Shown here in pieces: positions 44,725 through 51,256 of a stretch of DNA of 51,256 nucleotides (positions are counted from its first letter, which is position 1; every line of letters starts with the position of its first letter). Origin of the DNA: DATJGS01 sp035494735. Lineage in GTDB: Bacteria > Eisenbacteria > RBG-16-71-46. The notes under the pieces are model-generated. The model worked only from the letters and a program-made list of their open reading frames with translations, was not told the DNA's origin and made no database searches. A program made the translations under genes and the position numbers. The stretch lies in NCBI GenBank assembly GCA_035494735.1, contig DATJGS010000004.1, positions 1 to 51,256 on the forward strand, read 5' to 3'.

Positions 44725-46112
44725 CGCTGCGCATCTACGACACGCTGAGCCGGGAAAAACGCGAGTTCGTTCCCGTGCACCCGGGCAAGGTCGGGATGTA
44801 CGTGTGCGGCATGACGGTGCAGGACCGCCCGCACGTCGGCCACATCCGCGCGTCGCTGTCGGGCGAGCTGATGCGGCGCTACCTGGAGCACGTCGGCTAC
44901 GACGTCACGTACGTCTACAACTTCACCGACGTGGACGACAAGATCATCGAGCGCGCGAACCAGGAGGGCGTCGAGTACGGGTCGGTCAGCGAGCGCAACA
45001 TCGAGGCCTACCTGCGCTTCGCCGACCTGCACAACATCCTCAGGGCCACGCACTACCCGCGGGCCACGCAGCACATCCCCGAGATCTTCGAGCTGATTCG
45101 CACACTGATCGAGAAGGGCCACGCGTACGCGGCGGGCGGGGACGTGTACTTCGACGTTCGCTCGAAGAGCGACTACGGCAAGCTGTCGGGGCGGCGCGTC
45201 GACGACATGCGCGAGGGCTATCGCATCGAGCCCGGGGAGCAGAAGCGCGACCCGCTGGACTTCGCGCTGTGGAAGGGCGCGAAACCCGGCGAGCCGGCGT
45301 GGGACAGCCCGTGGGGCCCGGGGCGGCCGGGATGGCACATCGAGTGCTCGGCGATGAGCCTGAAGTATCTGGGTTCGCCCTTCGACCTCCACGGCGGCGG
45401 GCAGGACCTGATCTTCCCGCACCACGAGAACGAGATCGCCCAGTCCGAGGCCGCGACCGGCCGGGCGTTCGCGAACTTCTGGACCGAGAACGGCATGGTC
45501 AACCTCGGCGGCGAGAAGATGTCGAAGAGCACCGGCAAGCTGTTCTTCATCGAGGACATCGCGGCCAGCGTCGACCCCGAGGTCGTGCGCTACTACCTGC
45601 TGTCGACGCATTACCGCAGCCCGATCGAGTTCACCCTCGAGCGCTTGAGCGAGGCCGGAGTCGCTTACCAGAGGTTGCGCTCGCCGCTCGAGCGGGCTGA
45701 CGCGTGGGACGCTCCCGATGGTCCCGATCCCGGCGGCGAACTGGGCGAGCAGCTCGAGGCGGCCGGCCGTCTGTTCCACGAGGCCATGGACGACGACTTC
45801 AACAGCGCGAAAGCCATCGGACACCTGTTCGATCTGTCGCGTCAGGTCAATCGAGCCCTCGACGACGGTCTGGGGAGCGCCGCACGGGTGGCGGCTCGCC
45901 GCCTGCTGAACCTGGGCGCCGTGCTCGGTCTTTTCTGGAAGGCCCCGGGCGGCGAGGCTTGGAGCCCGGAGGTCCTCGGCCTGGTCGAGGCTCGTGAAAC
46001 GGCGCGAAAGGCCAGGAACTGGACCGAGGCCGATCGGCTGCGCGGCCAGTTGCTCGGGCTCGGCGTCATCGTCGAGGACAGCCCCGGCGGAGCCAAGATC
46101 AAGCGCCGCTGA
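44721..46112 (+). CDS. cysS: cysteinyl-tRNA synthetase
   Basis: 463 aa, GTG start with GGAGG 8 nt upstream. Class I synthetase: HIGH-type motif in DRPHVGHIRASLSGEL, zinc ligands in YVCGMTV, WHIECSAM and FPHHENEIAQ, KMSKS in GGEKMSKSTGKLF, and the C-terminal DALR helical domain (AMDDDFNSAKAIGHLFDL). Complete length. Ends the ddl operon. Confidence 0.97.
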   Translation: MTLRIYDTLSREKREFVPVHPGKVGMYVCGMTVQDRPHVGHIRASLSGELMRRYLEHVGYDVTYVYNFTDVDDKIIERANQEGVEYGSVSERNIEAYLRFADLHNILRATHYPRATQHIPEIFELIRTLIEKGHAYAAGGDVYFDVRSKSDYGKLSGRRVDDMREGYRIEPGEQKRDPLDFALWKGAKPGEPAWDSPWGPGRPGWHIECSAMSLKYLGSPFDLHGGGQDLIFPHHENEIAQSEAATGRAFANFWTENGMVNLGGEKMSKSTGKLFFIEDIAASVDPEVVRYYLLSTHYRSPIEFTLERLSEAGVAYQRLRSPLERADAWDAPDGPDPGGELGEQLEAAGRLFHEAMDDDFNSAKAIGHLFDLSRQVNRALDDGLGSAARVAARRLLNLGAVLGLFWKAPGGEAWSPEVLGLVEARETARKARNWTEADRLRGQLLGLGVIVEDSPGGAKIKRR

Positions 46113-46227
46113 AGATTGCCGGCGTCCGGCTGCCCTAGCGATCTCACTTGCCTCCCGGCGGCCCGCGCCCGGTCACTCCTACGCTGTCGAGGGGGCGAGG
46201 CCTTTCATTCCACTCCCTTGCGACAAG

Positions 46228-46286
46228 CCCAGGCATCCAACGCTCCGGCTCGCCGCCGCCAGGGGTGTGATGAGTGGATGCCTGGG
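46228..46286. repeat. 12-bp inverted repeat with 35-nt loop
   Basis: CCCAGGCATCCA (46228-46239) pairs perfectly with TGGATGCCTGGG (46275-46286). No T tract follows. It could end the cysS transcript or be a separate element. Confidence 0.6.
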
Positions 46287-46359
46287 GGCCGTCGGGGCCG
46301 TGGGACGGCGCGTCGGGGGACTTCTCCACATGTTCTGACGGCGGCTCCAAAACAATGTC

Positions 46360-46389
46360 TTGACGGCTTCAAACATAGGGGACTAGCCT
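46360..46389 (+). promoter_or_regulatory. promoter upstream of the small exported protein
   Basis: TTGACG (46360-46365), 18-nt spacer, TAGCCT (46384-46389). It implies a leader of about 150 nt. Confidence 0.4.
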
Positions 46390-46420
46390 CATTGTGCGTT
46401 TCCAGGCGAGAAGTTTCCGC

Positions 46421-46436
46421 CGGGTGAGATCACCCG
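46421..46436. promoter_or_regulatory. palindromic operator-like site
   Basis: CGGGTGA-GA-TCACCCG, a perfect 7-bp inverted repeat with a 2-nt centre, about 30 nt after the promoter. It fits a dimeric regulator site or an RNA hairpin. Confidence 0.4.
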
Positions 46437-46545
46437 TATCCCGAATCCCCTCTCACTCGACGGTTGGACCCTCAGGAAACGACGCAGTGGATCGAGCGCT
46501 TTCGATCCGAGATTTGCACCAGACCAGGATTTGGGAAAGGGCTTC

Positions 46546-46875
46546 ATGCTTCGGTTCACGAAGAATCGTTGGTGGACCTTCCTCCTCGCGCTGGTTCTCA
46601 TCAGTGCGGCCGGCTTCTCGATGCCGACCCGCGCGTCCGCCGGTAGCGGATCGCAGGCCGGAACGGGAGACACGAGTGGCGGTGGCGGTGGCACCGGGAT
46701 TGGCGACCCTGACAATCCCACCGGCAAGTCATCGTTCCGCTATGGCCGCATGACGGCTGGGAACTCGACGTACCGTGCGCGCGCCGCGGGTGACGGCAGC
46801 GGCTCGGACAGTGTGTGGGTGGTTCGTCTCCGTGTCGTGATGGATGCACTGCGGCGGGTCATCTTCCGCTTCTAG
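46546..46875 (+). CDS. small exported Gly-rich protein
   Basis: 109 aa, not recognised. Positively charged start (MLRFTKNRWW), hydrophobic core FLLALVLISAAGF, and a likely cleavage near ASA-GS, so a classical signal peptide. The mature part is Gly/Ser-rich (GTGDTSGGGGGTGIGDPDNP), then SFRYGRMTAGNSTYRARAAG, and ends in a short basic-hydrophobic helix (VVMDALRRVIFRF). GAAAGG precedes ATG. The next gene, 42 nt downstream, is a TPR-sigma-54 activator, so the pair may form a signalling module. No cysteines in the mature part. Function unknown. Confidence 0.65.
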   Translation: MLRFTKNRWWTFLLALVLISAAGFSMPTRASAGSGSQAGTGDTSGGGGGTGIGDPDNPTGKSSFRYGRMTAGNSTYRARAAGDGSGSDSVWVVRLRVVMDALRRVIFRF

Positions 46876-46917
46876 GCATCGCACGATCGACATCCAGTTG
46901 ATGACCGGAGTTTCGGC

Positions 46918-49326
46918 GTGCAGAAAGACGACCGAAATGTGATCGCTCATCTGGAGGAGCGGTTGGCGCTGCGATCCGAGGAAACTCGGGACGACGCGCT
47001 GGCCGAGCTCGAGATGCTTGCCGATCTCTATATCCAGGCGGACAGTCACCTGCCCGCGCTGGAAACCATCGACCGCCTGCTCTCATTGCCGGCGGCGCGG
47101 ACCCTGTCGCGTGCCCGTCGTGCGGCGCTCGAGAGCAAGGCCGTGTCGTGCCGCATCGCTCAGGGCCAGTGCCAGGCGGCACTGGCCCAGTGTCGCGAGT
47201 TGCTGCAGCGCGAGTCCGAGATCGAGTCGCCTTCGCTGCGTGCCCGACTCCATCTGCAGGCGGCGGCCGCGCTGTTCCAGCTCGGTCGGCTCGTCGAGAG
47301 CCGCGAAAGCGCGCAGCGCGGGCTCGAGATCGCCGACGAATGCGGCGACCTCGCGCTGTCGGCGCAGGCCATCAACTACCAGGGGCGCACGCTGTACCGC
47401 GAAGGCGACCTGGCGGGCGCGCGCGACCACTACGAGCACGCGCTCGCGCTCTACAAGCGCGTCGGCGACCTCGCGAACACCGCGCACCTTCGCAACAATC
47501 TCGGGCTCGTGCACAAGAATCTGTGCGAGTGGGAAGCGGCGATCGCGCACTTCCGCGCGGCGCTCGACCTGCACCGCGACGCGGGCCGGTTCGGCGAGGC
47601 CGGCAATCCGCTACTCCACCTCGGTATCGTGTATCAGAAGAGCGGCGAATGGGCTCGCGCCGACGAGTACTACACCGAAGCCCAGCGCGTGTTCTCGCAG
47701 GTCGGCGACCAATTGGGTCTCGTCCGAACCGGGATCGGCCAGGGCAACGTGGCCCGGCTGCAGCGCCGCTTCAGCGACGCCGAGACCCTGCTGCTGGCGG
47801 CGCTCGAGCGCGCCCGCGTGAACGGCGCGCGCCGCGAAGAAGTGCTCGCGCAGGAATTCCTCGGCGAACTGGACTTCGATCGTGAACGTCCGGCGGCGGC
47901 GCTGGCGCGGTACGGCGAAGTACTGCCGATGGCCGAGAAGATCGCGCCGGAGGGCGACCTCGTTGTCGAACTCGAACGGCGTCGCGCCGAAGCGTTGCTC
48001 GCGGTCGGCCGGATCGACGAAGCCTCGACTGCCTGCGCCCGCGCGCTGCGGCTCGCGCGCCTCACCGAGGATCGCCTCGAGCACGCCGTGGCGCATCGCC
48101 TGTCGGGCGACATCGCGATGGCGCGTGGCGCGCGTGGCGAAGCGCTCGAGCTGTGGCGCTCGGCCATCGTGCGCCTGACGCAGTGCCGCGAACGCCTCGA
48201 GCAGGGTCGCGCGCACCTCGCGCTCGGCCGTGGCACCGAGGATTCGCGCGAGGCGCGTCGCGAGTTGTACCTGGCGGGCGCCGTGTTCGCGGAGCTGGAG
48301 AGCCCGTTCTGGCTGGAGCAGGCGGAACGCGAGCTGCAGAAGCTGCTGGGCGCGCCTCTCGATCCCGCGCCGGCGCGTGCCGCGTCGCCGCTCGGCCGGC
48401 GTCATCGCGCGCCGGGTCTGGTGGCGTGCTCCATGTCGATGCATCGCATCGAGAGCCTGGCGCGGCGCGCCGCGCAGACCGAGTTGTCGGTGCTGATCAC
48501 CGGCGAGACCGGCACGGGCAAGGAACTGATCGCGCGCACCATCCACTCGCTGTCCGCGCGCAAGGACCGACCTTTCCTGGCCGTGAACTGCGGCGCGCTG
48601 CGCGCCGACCTCGCGCTCTCGCAGCTGTTCGGGCACCGCAAGGGCGCGTTCACCGGCGCTCATGCCGAGGGCATCGGCCTCGTGGAAGCGGCGAACGGTG
48701 GAACGCTGTTCCTCGACGAAGTCGGCGAACTGCCGCATGACGTGCAGGTCACCCTGCTGCGCTTCCTCGAGAGCGGCGAGTACCTGCGCCTCGGCGAGAC
48801 CCAGGTGCGGCGCGCGGACGTGCGCGTCATCGCCGCGACCAATCGCGAATTGCGCGGCGACGCCGGCGAGCGGCTGTTCCGGCGCGACCTGCTGTTCCGG
48901 CTGAACGAGATCGAGATCCACGTGCCCACGCTCGGTGAGCGTGCGGACGACATCGTTCCGCTGGCCCGCCATTTCCTGGCGTTCTACGGAGGCTTCGAAG
49001 GACCGCGCCTGGGCGCAGACGCCGAGGCGGTGCTCGGCTCGTATCCGTGGCCGGGCAACGTACGCGAGCTGGAGAACGTCATGAAGCGCGTGGCCGCGCT
49101 GCACGCGGGCGATCCCGAAGTCGACGCCGAGTCGCTGCTGCCCTTCCTGTCCTCGATCGACGTCGCGCGCCCGGCGGCCGAGAACGGCCATGCGGACGAG
49201 CGTGACGCGCTGCTCACGGCGCTGCGCCAGGCGCAGGGCAACAAGAGCCGCGTCGCCGAGCTGCTCGGCGTGAGCCGCAAGACGCTCTACGCGCGCATGC
49301 GCCGGTTCCACATCGGCCTGCACTAG
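46918..49326 (+). CDS. sigma-54-dependent activator with N-terminal TPR array
   Basis: 802 aa, GTG start with GGAG upstream. Residues 1 to about 490 are tetratricopeptide repeats (for example LSAQAINYQGRTLYREGDLA, AHLRNNLGLVHKNLCEWEAA). The AAA+ domain has Walker A GETGTGKE (about 528), the sigma-54 contact loop GAFTGA (about 576), Walker B GTLFLDEVGEL (about 596), ATNREL and arginine fingers FRRDLLFRLN. A Fis-type helix-turn-helix closes it (NKSRVAELLGVSRKTLYARM). With GAFTGA intact it should open sigma-54 promoters. The signal is likely a protein or peptide bound by the TPRs; there is no receiver domain. Followed by a strong terminator. Confidence 0.92.
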   Translation: MQKDDRNVIAHLEERLALRSEETRDDALAELEMLADLYIQADSHLPALETIDRLLSLPAARTLSRARRAALESKAVSCRIAQGQCQAALAQCRELLQRESEIESPSLRARLHLQAAAALFQLGRLVESRESAQRGLEIADECGDLALSAQAINYQGRTLYREGDLAGARDHYEHALALYKRVGDLANTAHLRNNLGLVHKNLCEWEAAIAHFRAALDLHRDAGRFGEAGNPLLHLGIVYQKSGEWARADEYYTEAQRVFSQVGDQLGLVRTGIGQGNVARLQRRFSDAETLLLAALERARVNGARREEVLAQEFLGELDFDRERPAAALARYGEVLPMAEKIAPEGDLVVELERRRAEALLAVGRIDEASTACARALRLARLTEDRLEHAVAHRLSGDIAMARGARGEALELWRSAIVRLTQCRERLEQGRAHLALGRGTEDSREARRELYLAGAVFAELESPFWLEQAERELQKLLGAPLDPAPARAASPLGRRHRAPGLVACSMSMHRIESLARRAAQTELSVLITGETGTGKELIARTIHSLSARKDRPFLAVNCGALRADLALSQLFGHRKGAFTGAHAEGIGLVEAANGGTLFLDEVGELPHDVQVTLLRFLESGEYLRLGETQVRRADVRVIAATNRELRGDAGERLFRRDLLFRLNEIEIHVPTLGERADDIVPLARHFLAFYGGFEGPRLGADAEAVLGSYPWPGNVRELENVMKRVAALHAGDPEVDAESLLPFLSSIDVARPAAENGHADERDALLTALRQAQGNKSRVAELLGVSRKTLYARMRRFHIGLH

Positions 49327-49348
49327 TCTTCGGCTCGGACGACCTTCG

Positions 49349-49380
49349 CGGGCGGAGAATCCTCCGCCCGTTTTTCTTTT
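49349..49380 (+). terminator. intrinsic terminator of the sigma-54 activator gene
   Basis: CGGGCGGAG (49349-49357), 4-nt loop, CTCCGCCCG (49362-49370), then TTTTTCTTTT. The clearest rho-independent terminator in the window. Confidence 0.92.
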
Positions 49381-49411
49381 CCCGCGTGCGTCCGATCCGT
49401 CACTGGAGACC

Positions 49412-49510
49412 GTCACCCTGTTTCCTTCGGGGTAACACTCGTCGAGCGCCATGAAGGGCAGTGGTTTGAGACCATTCCCCACACGCGCGAGTGTTACCTC
49501 GAGGGGTGAC
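49412..49510. repeat. 99-nt nested inverted repeat
   Basis: Outer arms GTCACCC (49412-49418) and GGGTGAC (49504-49510) enclose GGTAACACTCG (49431-49441) and CGAGTGTTACC (49488-49498), both pairs perfect. Inside is a smaller hairpin, AGTGGT-TTGAG-ACCATT (49460-49476, one G-T pair). Confidence 0.75.
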
Positions 49511-49629
49511 AACCTCCTGACTCCAAGCCGCGCCCGTCGCGCCCGCGGGAATGGGGAGCACGAGTTTCGACCAATGAAATCAACGGTCTAACGCGGATCT
49601 CCGGCGTCGGCGTTCAGGTCCGGACCCGT

Positions 49630-49645
49630 TGGCACGCGAGGTGCT
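49630..49645 (+). promoter_or_regulatory. sigma-54-type (-24/-12) promoter match
   Basis: TGGCAC (49630-49635), 5 nt, GTGCT (49641-49645). The invariant GG (49631-49632) and GC (49643-49644) are exactly 10 nt apart, as the sigma-54 consensus TGGCAC-N5-TTGCW requires; one consensus base differs. It lies 300 nt downstream of a sigma-54 activator gene. Confidence 0.5.
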
Positions 49646-49655
49646 CTGTGCTCGG

Positions 49656-50123
49656 ACGGATACGGGGATCAGCGCAGCAAGCTGATTGGATGTCGGGGTT
49701 CCCCTGGGGGAGGGGGACCTCGGAACTCGGGCGATCAACGCGCAGGTTGGCACCTCCATCGGCGTGATGGGTCGCCCGAGAGTATCCACCAGATTTCAGA
49801 CTGAGGTGCACGGCACGCCGTGCGGGGCTCGTACCCTCTTCAGTCGCAGTCGAACAAGGACAGAGCATCGTCCAGGGCTCGTACCTCTGGAAGCGCCGAG
49901 ATCTCTTCGGCGTCGCGAAAATGGAAAGGGGTGAGAGCAACTCCAGACCTGAAGCCTGTGTAGTCTGGTGAGTAGTGGTTCGCAGGTAACTAAAAAAACT
50001 AAATACGCCCGGTCAACGAAGCCGGGAGGGTGTTGGGGTTCATCCCGGTCACTCCGCACCTTCTCGGGAAGAGGCAGCCAGAGTCAGGAGCCCTCAGGGG
50101 TTCATCTCTCTCGGCTGCCTTTT
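49656..50123 (+). ncRNA. candidate structured non-coding RNA
   Basis: Proposed transcript from the sigma-54-type promoter to the hairpin AGGCAGCC (50072-50079) / GGCTGCCT (50113-50120), followed by TTTT in total. Internal features: direct repeat GGGCTCGTACC (49825-49835 and 49875-49885), direct repeat GGGGTTCATC (50035-50044 and 50097-50106), and stem CCCGG/CCGGG (50008-50026). It does not show the conserved cores of SRP RNA, RNase P RNA or tmRNA. Existence as an RNA is inference. Confidence 0.35.
50072..50123 (+). terminator. terminator-like hairpin before the tRNA cluster
   Basis: 8-bp perfect stem (50072-50079 with 50113-50120), 33-nt loop with an inner CCC-TCA-GGG, then a four-T run including the last stem base. 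It would insulate the tRNA promoter 23 nt downstream. Confidence 0.5.
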
Positions 50124-50145
50124 CAATTGCAGAGGAGCCGTTGTC

Positions 50146-50175
50146 TTGACAGTCGGCAGGCAGGCTGACTATCTT
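50146..50175 (+). promoter_or_regulatory. promoter of the tRNA-Thr/Tyr/Gly cluster
   Basis: TTGACA (50146-50151), 18-nt spacer, TATCTT (50170-50175). About 30 nt before the first tRNA. Confidence 0.65.
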
Positions 50176-50206
50176 GCCATCGCCCTGATGCCTCGACCCA
50201 AGGTCC

Positions 50207-50279
50207 GCTGGCGTAGCTCAATTGGTAGAGCATCTCATTTGTAATGAGGTGGTTGGGGGTTCGAGTCCCTTCGCCAGCT
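50207..50279 (+). tRNA. tRNA-Thr (anticodon UGU)
   Basis: Acceptor GCTGGCG pairs with CGCCAGC; D-arm TAGCTCAATTGGTAGAGC; anticodon loop TTTGTAA gives TGT (UGU); T-arm GGGGGTTCGAGTCCCTT. CCA is not encoded. Equivalent to E. coli thrU by anticodon and position. Confidence 0.96.
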
Positions 50280-50328
50280 CTGTTATGCCCCGCTGTCGGC
50301 CGCCCGATTCGAGCGGCCCGAAACGGCT

Positions 50329-50413
<85 letters not shown>

Positions 50414-50437
50414 TCTTTTTCTGCGGTAACGGTTTGA

Positions 50438-50513
50438 GCGGGAATAGCTCAGTGGCTAGAGCGTCAGCCTTCCAAGCTGAGGGTCGCGGGTTCGAATCCC
50501 GTTTCCCGCTCCA
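50438..50513 (+). tRNA. tRNA-Gly (anticodon UCC)
   Basis: Acceptor GCGGGAA pairs with TTCCCGC; anticodon loop CTTCCAA gives TCC; T-arm GCGGGTTCGAATCCCGT. CCA encoded. Equivalent to glyT. Confidence 0.96.
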
Positions 50514-50829
50514 ACTTTCTCGAGGAAGGCAGTGCTGAGCGGCGACCGACCGGGCCGCCGCGCGGGGCCGAAAGAGTGTGGATCTGGTCAGGGCGTGGCG
50601 GCTTAAATCTACAGATTTGAAGATTTTCCAGTTGACAGCCCCGATTGTGGAGTCCTAGATTCCGGTGCTCGCGCTGAGCCCCGACGACTTTCGCACCGTG
50701 GAAGTCGCCTCGGGGCAGTGCGTCTTTCGACCCCAGGACTCTGAGCCACGTCGTCGGTCCGGTGCAGTACTCCAACACTGCGGTCACATCCAAAGCAGTG
50801 CTGCCCACCTGGACGTCCCGGTCGTCAAA
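50514..50829 (+). other. 316-nt gap between tRNA-Gly and tRNA-Thr
   Basis: No gene. It carries an AT-rich patch with an AAATCT-AC-AGATTT palindrome (50605-50618) and a second promoter (50632-50661). The remaining sequence is a leader of about 160 nt before tRNA-Thr in which I see no further element. Confidence 0.6.
50603..50661 (+). promoter_or_regulatory. second promoter, for tRNA-Thr(GGU)-tuf, with UP-like element
   Basis: TTGACA (50632-50637), 18-nt spacer, TAGATT (50656-50661). The AT-rich stretch 50603-50629 directly upstream resembles an UP element, as expected for a strongly expressed tRNA/tuf unit. Confidence 0.65.
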
Positions 50830-50905
50830 GCCCACGTAGCTCAGTCGGTAGAGCATCTCCATGGTAAGGAGAAGGTCATCGGTTCGATTCCGATCGTGGG
50901 CTCCA
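50830..50905 (+). tRNA. tRNA-Thr (anticodon GGU)
   Basis: Acceptor GCCCACG pairs with CGTGGGC; anticodon loop ATGGTAA gives GGT; T-arm ATCGGTTCGATTCCGAT. CCA encoded. Equivalent to thrT, directly before tuf. Confidence 0.96.
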
Positions 50906-51116
50906 TTCCGAAGCCCGCACGCTCGGCGTGTGGCATCCGGAAGGGGCAGCGCGGAGTGATGGCGATTGGGCGCGTGAGCGATCGCGACACCGCCGAATTT
51001 CCGTGACGAGCAAGTCGCAGCAGCGTCCCAAACGTCCTTTCGCACCTTCGCGTCGTGTGTCGACGGCGAAGCAGCCGCAACGAAACCGTCAAACGTCTCT
51101 GAGGAGCCCTTAGGCC

Positions 51117-51256
<140 letters not shown>

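Larger units (their letters stand above)
46113..46545 (+). other. 433-nt gap with long inverted repeat and promoter
   Basis: No gene is seen. It contains a 12-bp perfect inverted repeat (46228-46286), a promoter (46360-46389) and a palindrome (46421-46436), all listed separately. The rest is featureless, and the G+C content looks lower near 46330-46440 than in neighbouring genes. Confidence 0.6.
49327..50206 (+). other. 880-nt stretch without a protein gene
   Basis: No convincing coding frame on either strand. It holds an intrinsic terminator (49349-49380), a nested inverted repeat (49412-49510), a sigma-54-type promoter match (49630-49645), a candidate RNA ending at a terminator-like hairpin (50072-50123), and the tRNA promoter (50146-50175). 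Base composition looks less GC-rich than in the genes. Confidence 0.7.

Noticed and set aside
49748..49763. A second TGGCAC in the non-coding region as another sigma-54 promoter
   Set aside because: The -12 GC is missing at the required distance (GG instead), so only the site at 49630 is kept.
49689..49934. An 80-codon plus-strand frame inside the candidate RNA
   Set aside because: No ribosome site, composition unlike the neighbouring proteins, no recognisable motif; it crosses repeats and stems.
49656..50123. SRP RNA, RNase P RNA, 6S RNA or tmRNA as the identity of the candidate RNA
   Set aside because: None of the conserved cores I can recognise for SRP RNA, RNase P RNA or tmRNA is present; 6S has little primary sequence signature and cannot be judged by eye.
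51003..51113. A 36-codon GTG frame directly before tuf
   Set aside because: Basic, low-complexity peptide in the tuf leader; no ribosome site, and tuf has its own GAGGAG.

Overview
The window is a compact, very GC-rich stretch of a bacterial chromosome. It looks Gram-negative: there is an Mla-type lipid transport set, a predicted lipoprotein, a beta-barrel-like outer-membrane protein and an MscS channel. Coding density, frequent 4-base ATGA/GTGA gene overlaps and the housekeeping content point to a free-living environmental organism, for example a deep lineage such as Eisenbacteria or Gemmatimonadota. The phylum cannot be fixed from sequence reading alone.

Layout. 1-1752: end of a GT-C type membrane glycosyltransferase. 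1753-3489: rho behind a 300-nt leader with its own promoter, a perfect hairpin and a C-rich, G-poor stretch. 3505-11394: an accessory block (DUF1801 protein, small membrane proteins, RBBP9-like hydrolase, cupin, LytS/LytTR two-component pair, NudL-like Nudix hydrolase, Gly-rich exported protein, glycosidase-like lipoprotein). 11563-14867: rpmE, DUF1385 gene, prfA and prmC, so the block splits the usual rho-rpmE-prfA neighbourhood. 14953-21187: DUF1684 lipoprotein-like gene, murA, a methyltransferase, a monoheme barrel-like protein and an erythromycin-esterase-like protein lacking its expected histidines. 21255-30658: selB, a hybrid sensor kinase, a DCC-lipase maturation factor fusion, a PAP2 phosphatase, a short NFACT-R protein and a Cys-rich zinc protein. 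30898-41471: one 12-gene operon (yicC, gmk, rpoZ, coaBC, udg, dnaB, mlaE, mlaF, mlaD, radA, ispD, ispF). 41671-46112: ddl, M42 peptidase, mscS and cysS. 46546-49326: a small exported protein followed by a TPR/sigma-54 activator. 49327-50206: 880 nt without a protein gene. 50207-51256: tRNA-Thr(UGU), Tyr, Gly, Thr(GGU) and the start of tuf, in the same order as E. coli thrU-tyrU-glyT-thrT-tufB.

Most notable region. 46200-50130 holds a sigma-54-type activator, a small secreted protein, long inverted repeats on both sides, and a well-spaced -24/-12 promoter match (49630-49645). That promoter reads into about 465 nt of non-coding sequence ending at a terminator-like hairpin just before the tRNA promoter. 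I propose this as a candidate sigma-54-dependent non-coding RNA locus.

A second pattern runs through the accessory genes. Eight genes with no Shine-Dalgarno sequence have a -10-like hexamer 6-8 nt before the start codon, which suggests leaderless transcripts. Genes inside operons usually have Shine-Dalgarno sequences or overlap the previous stop codon.
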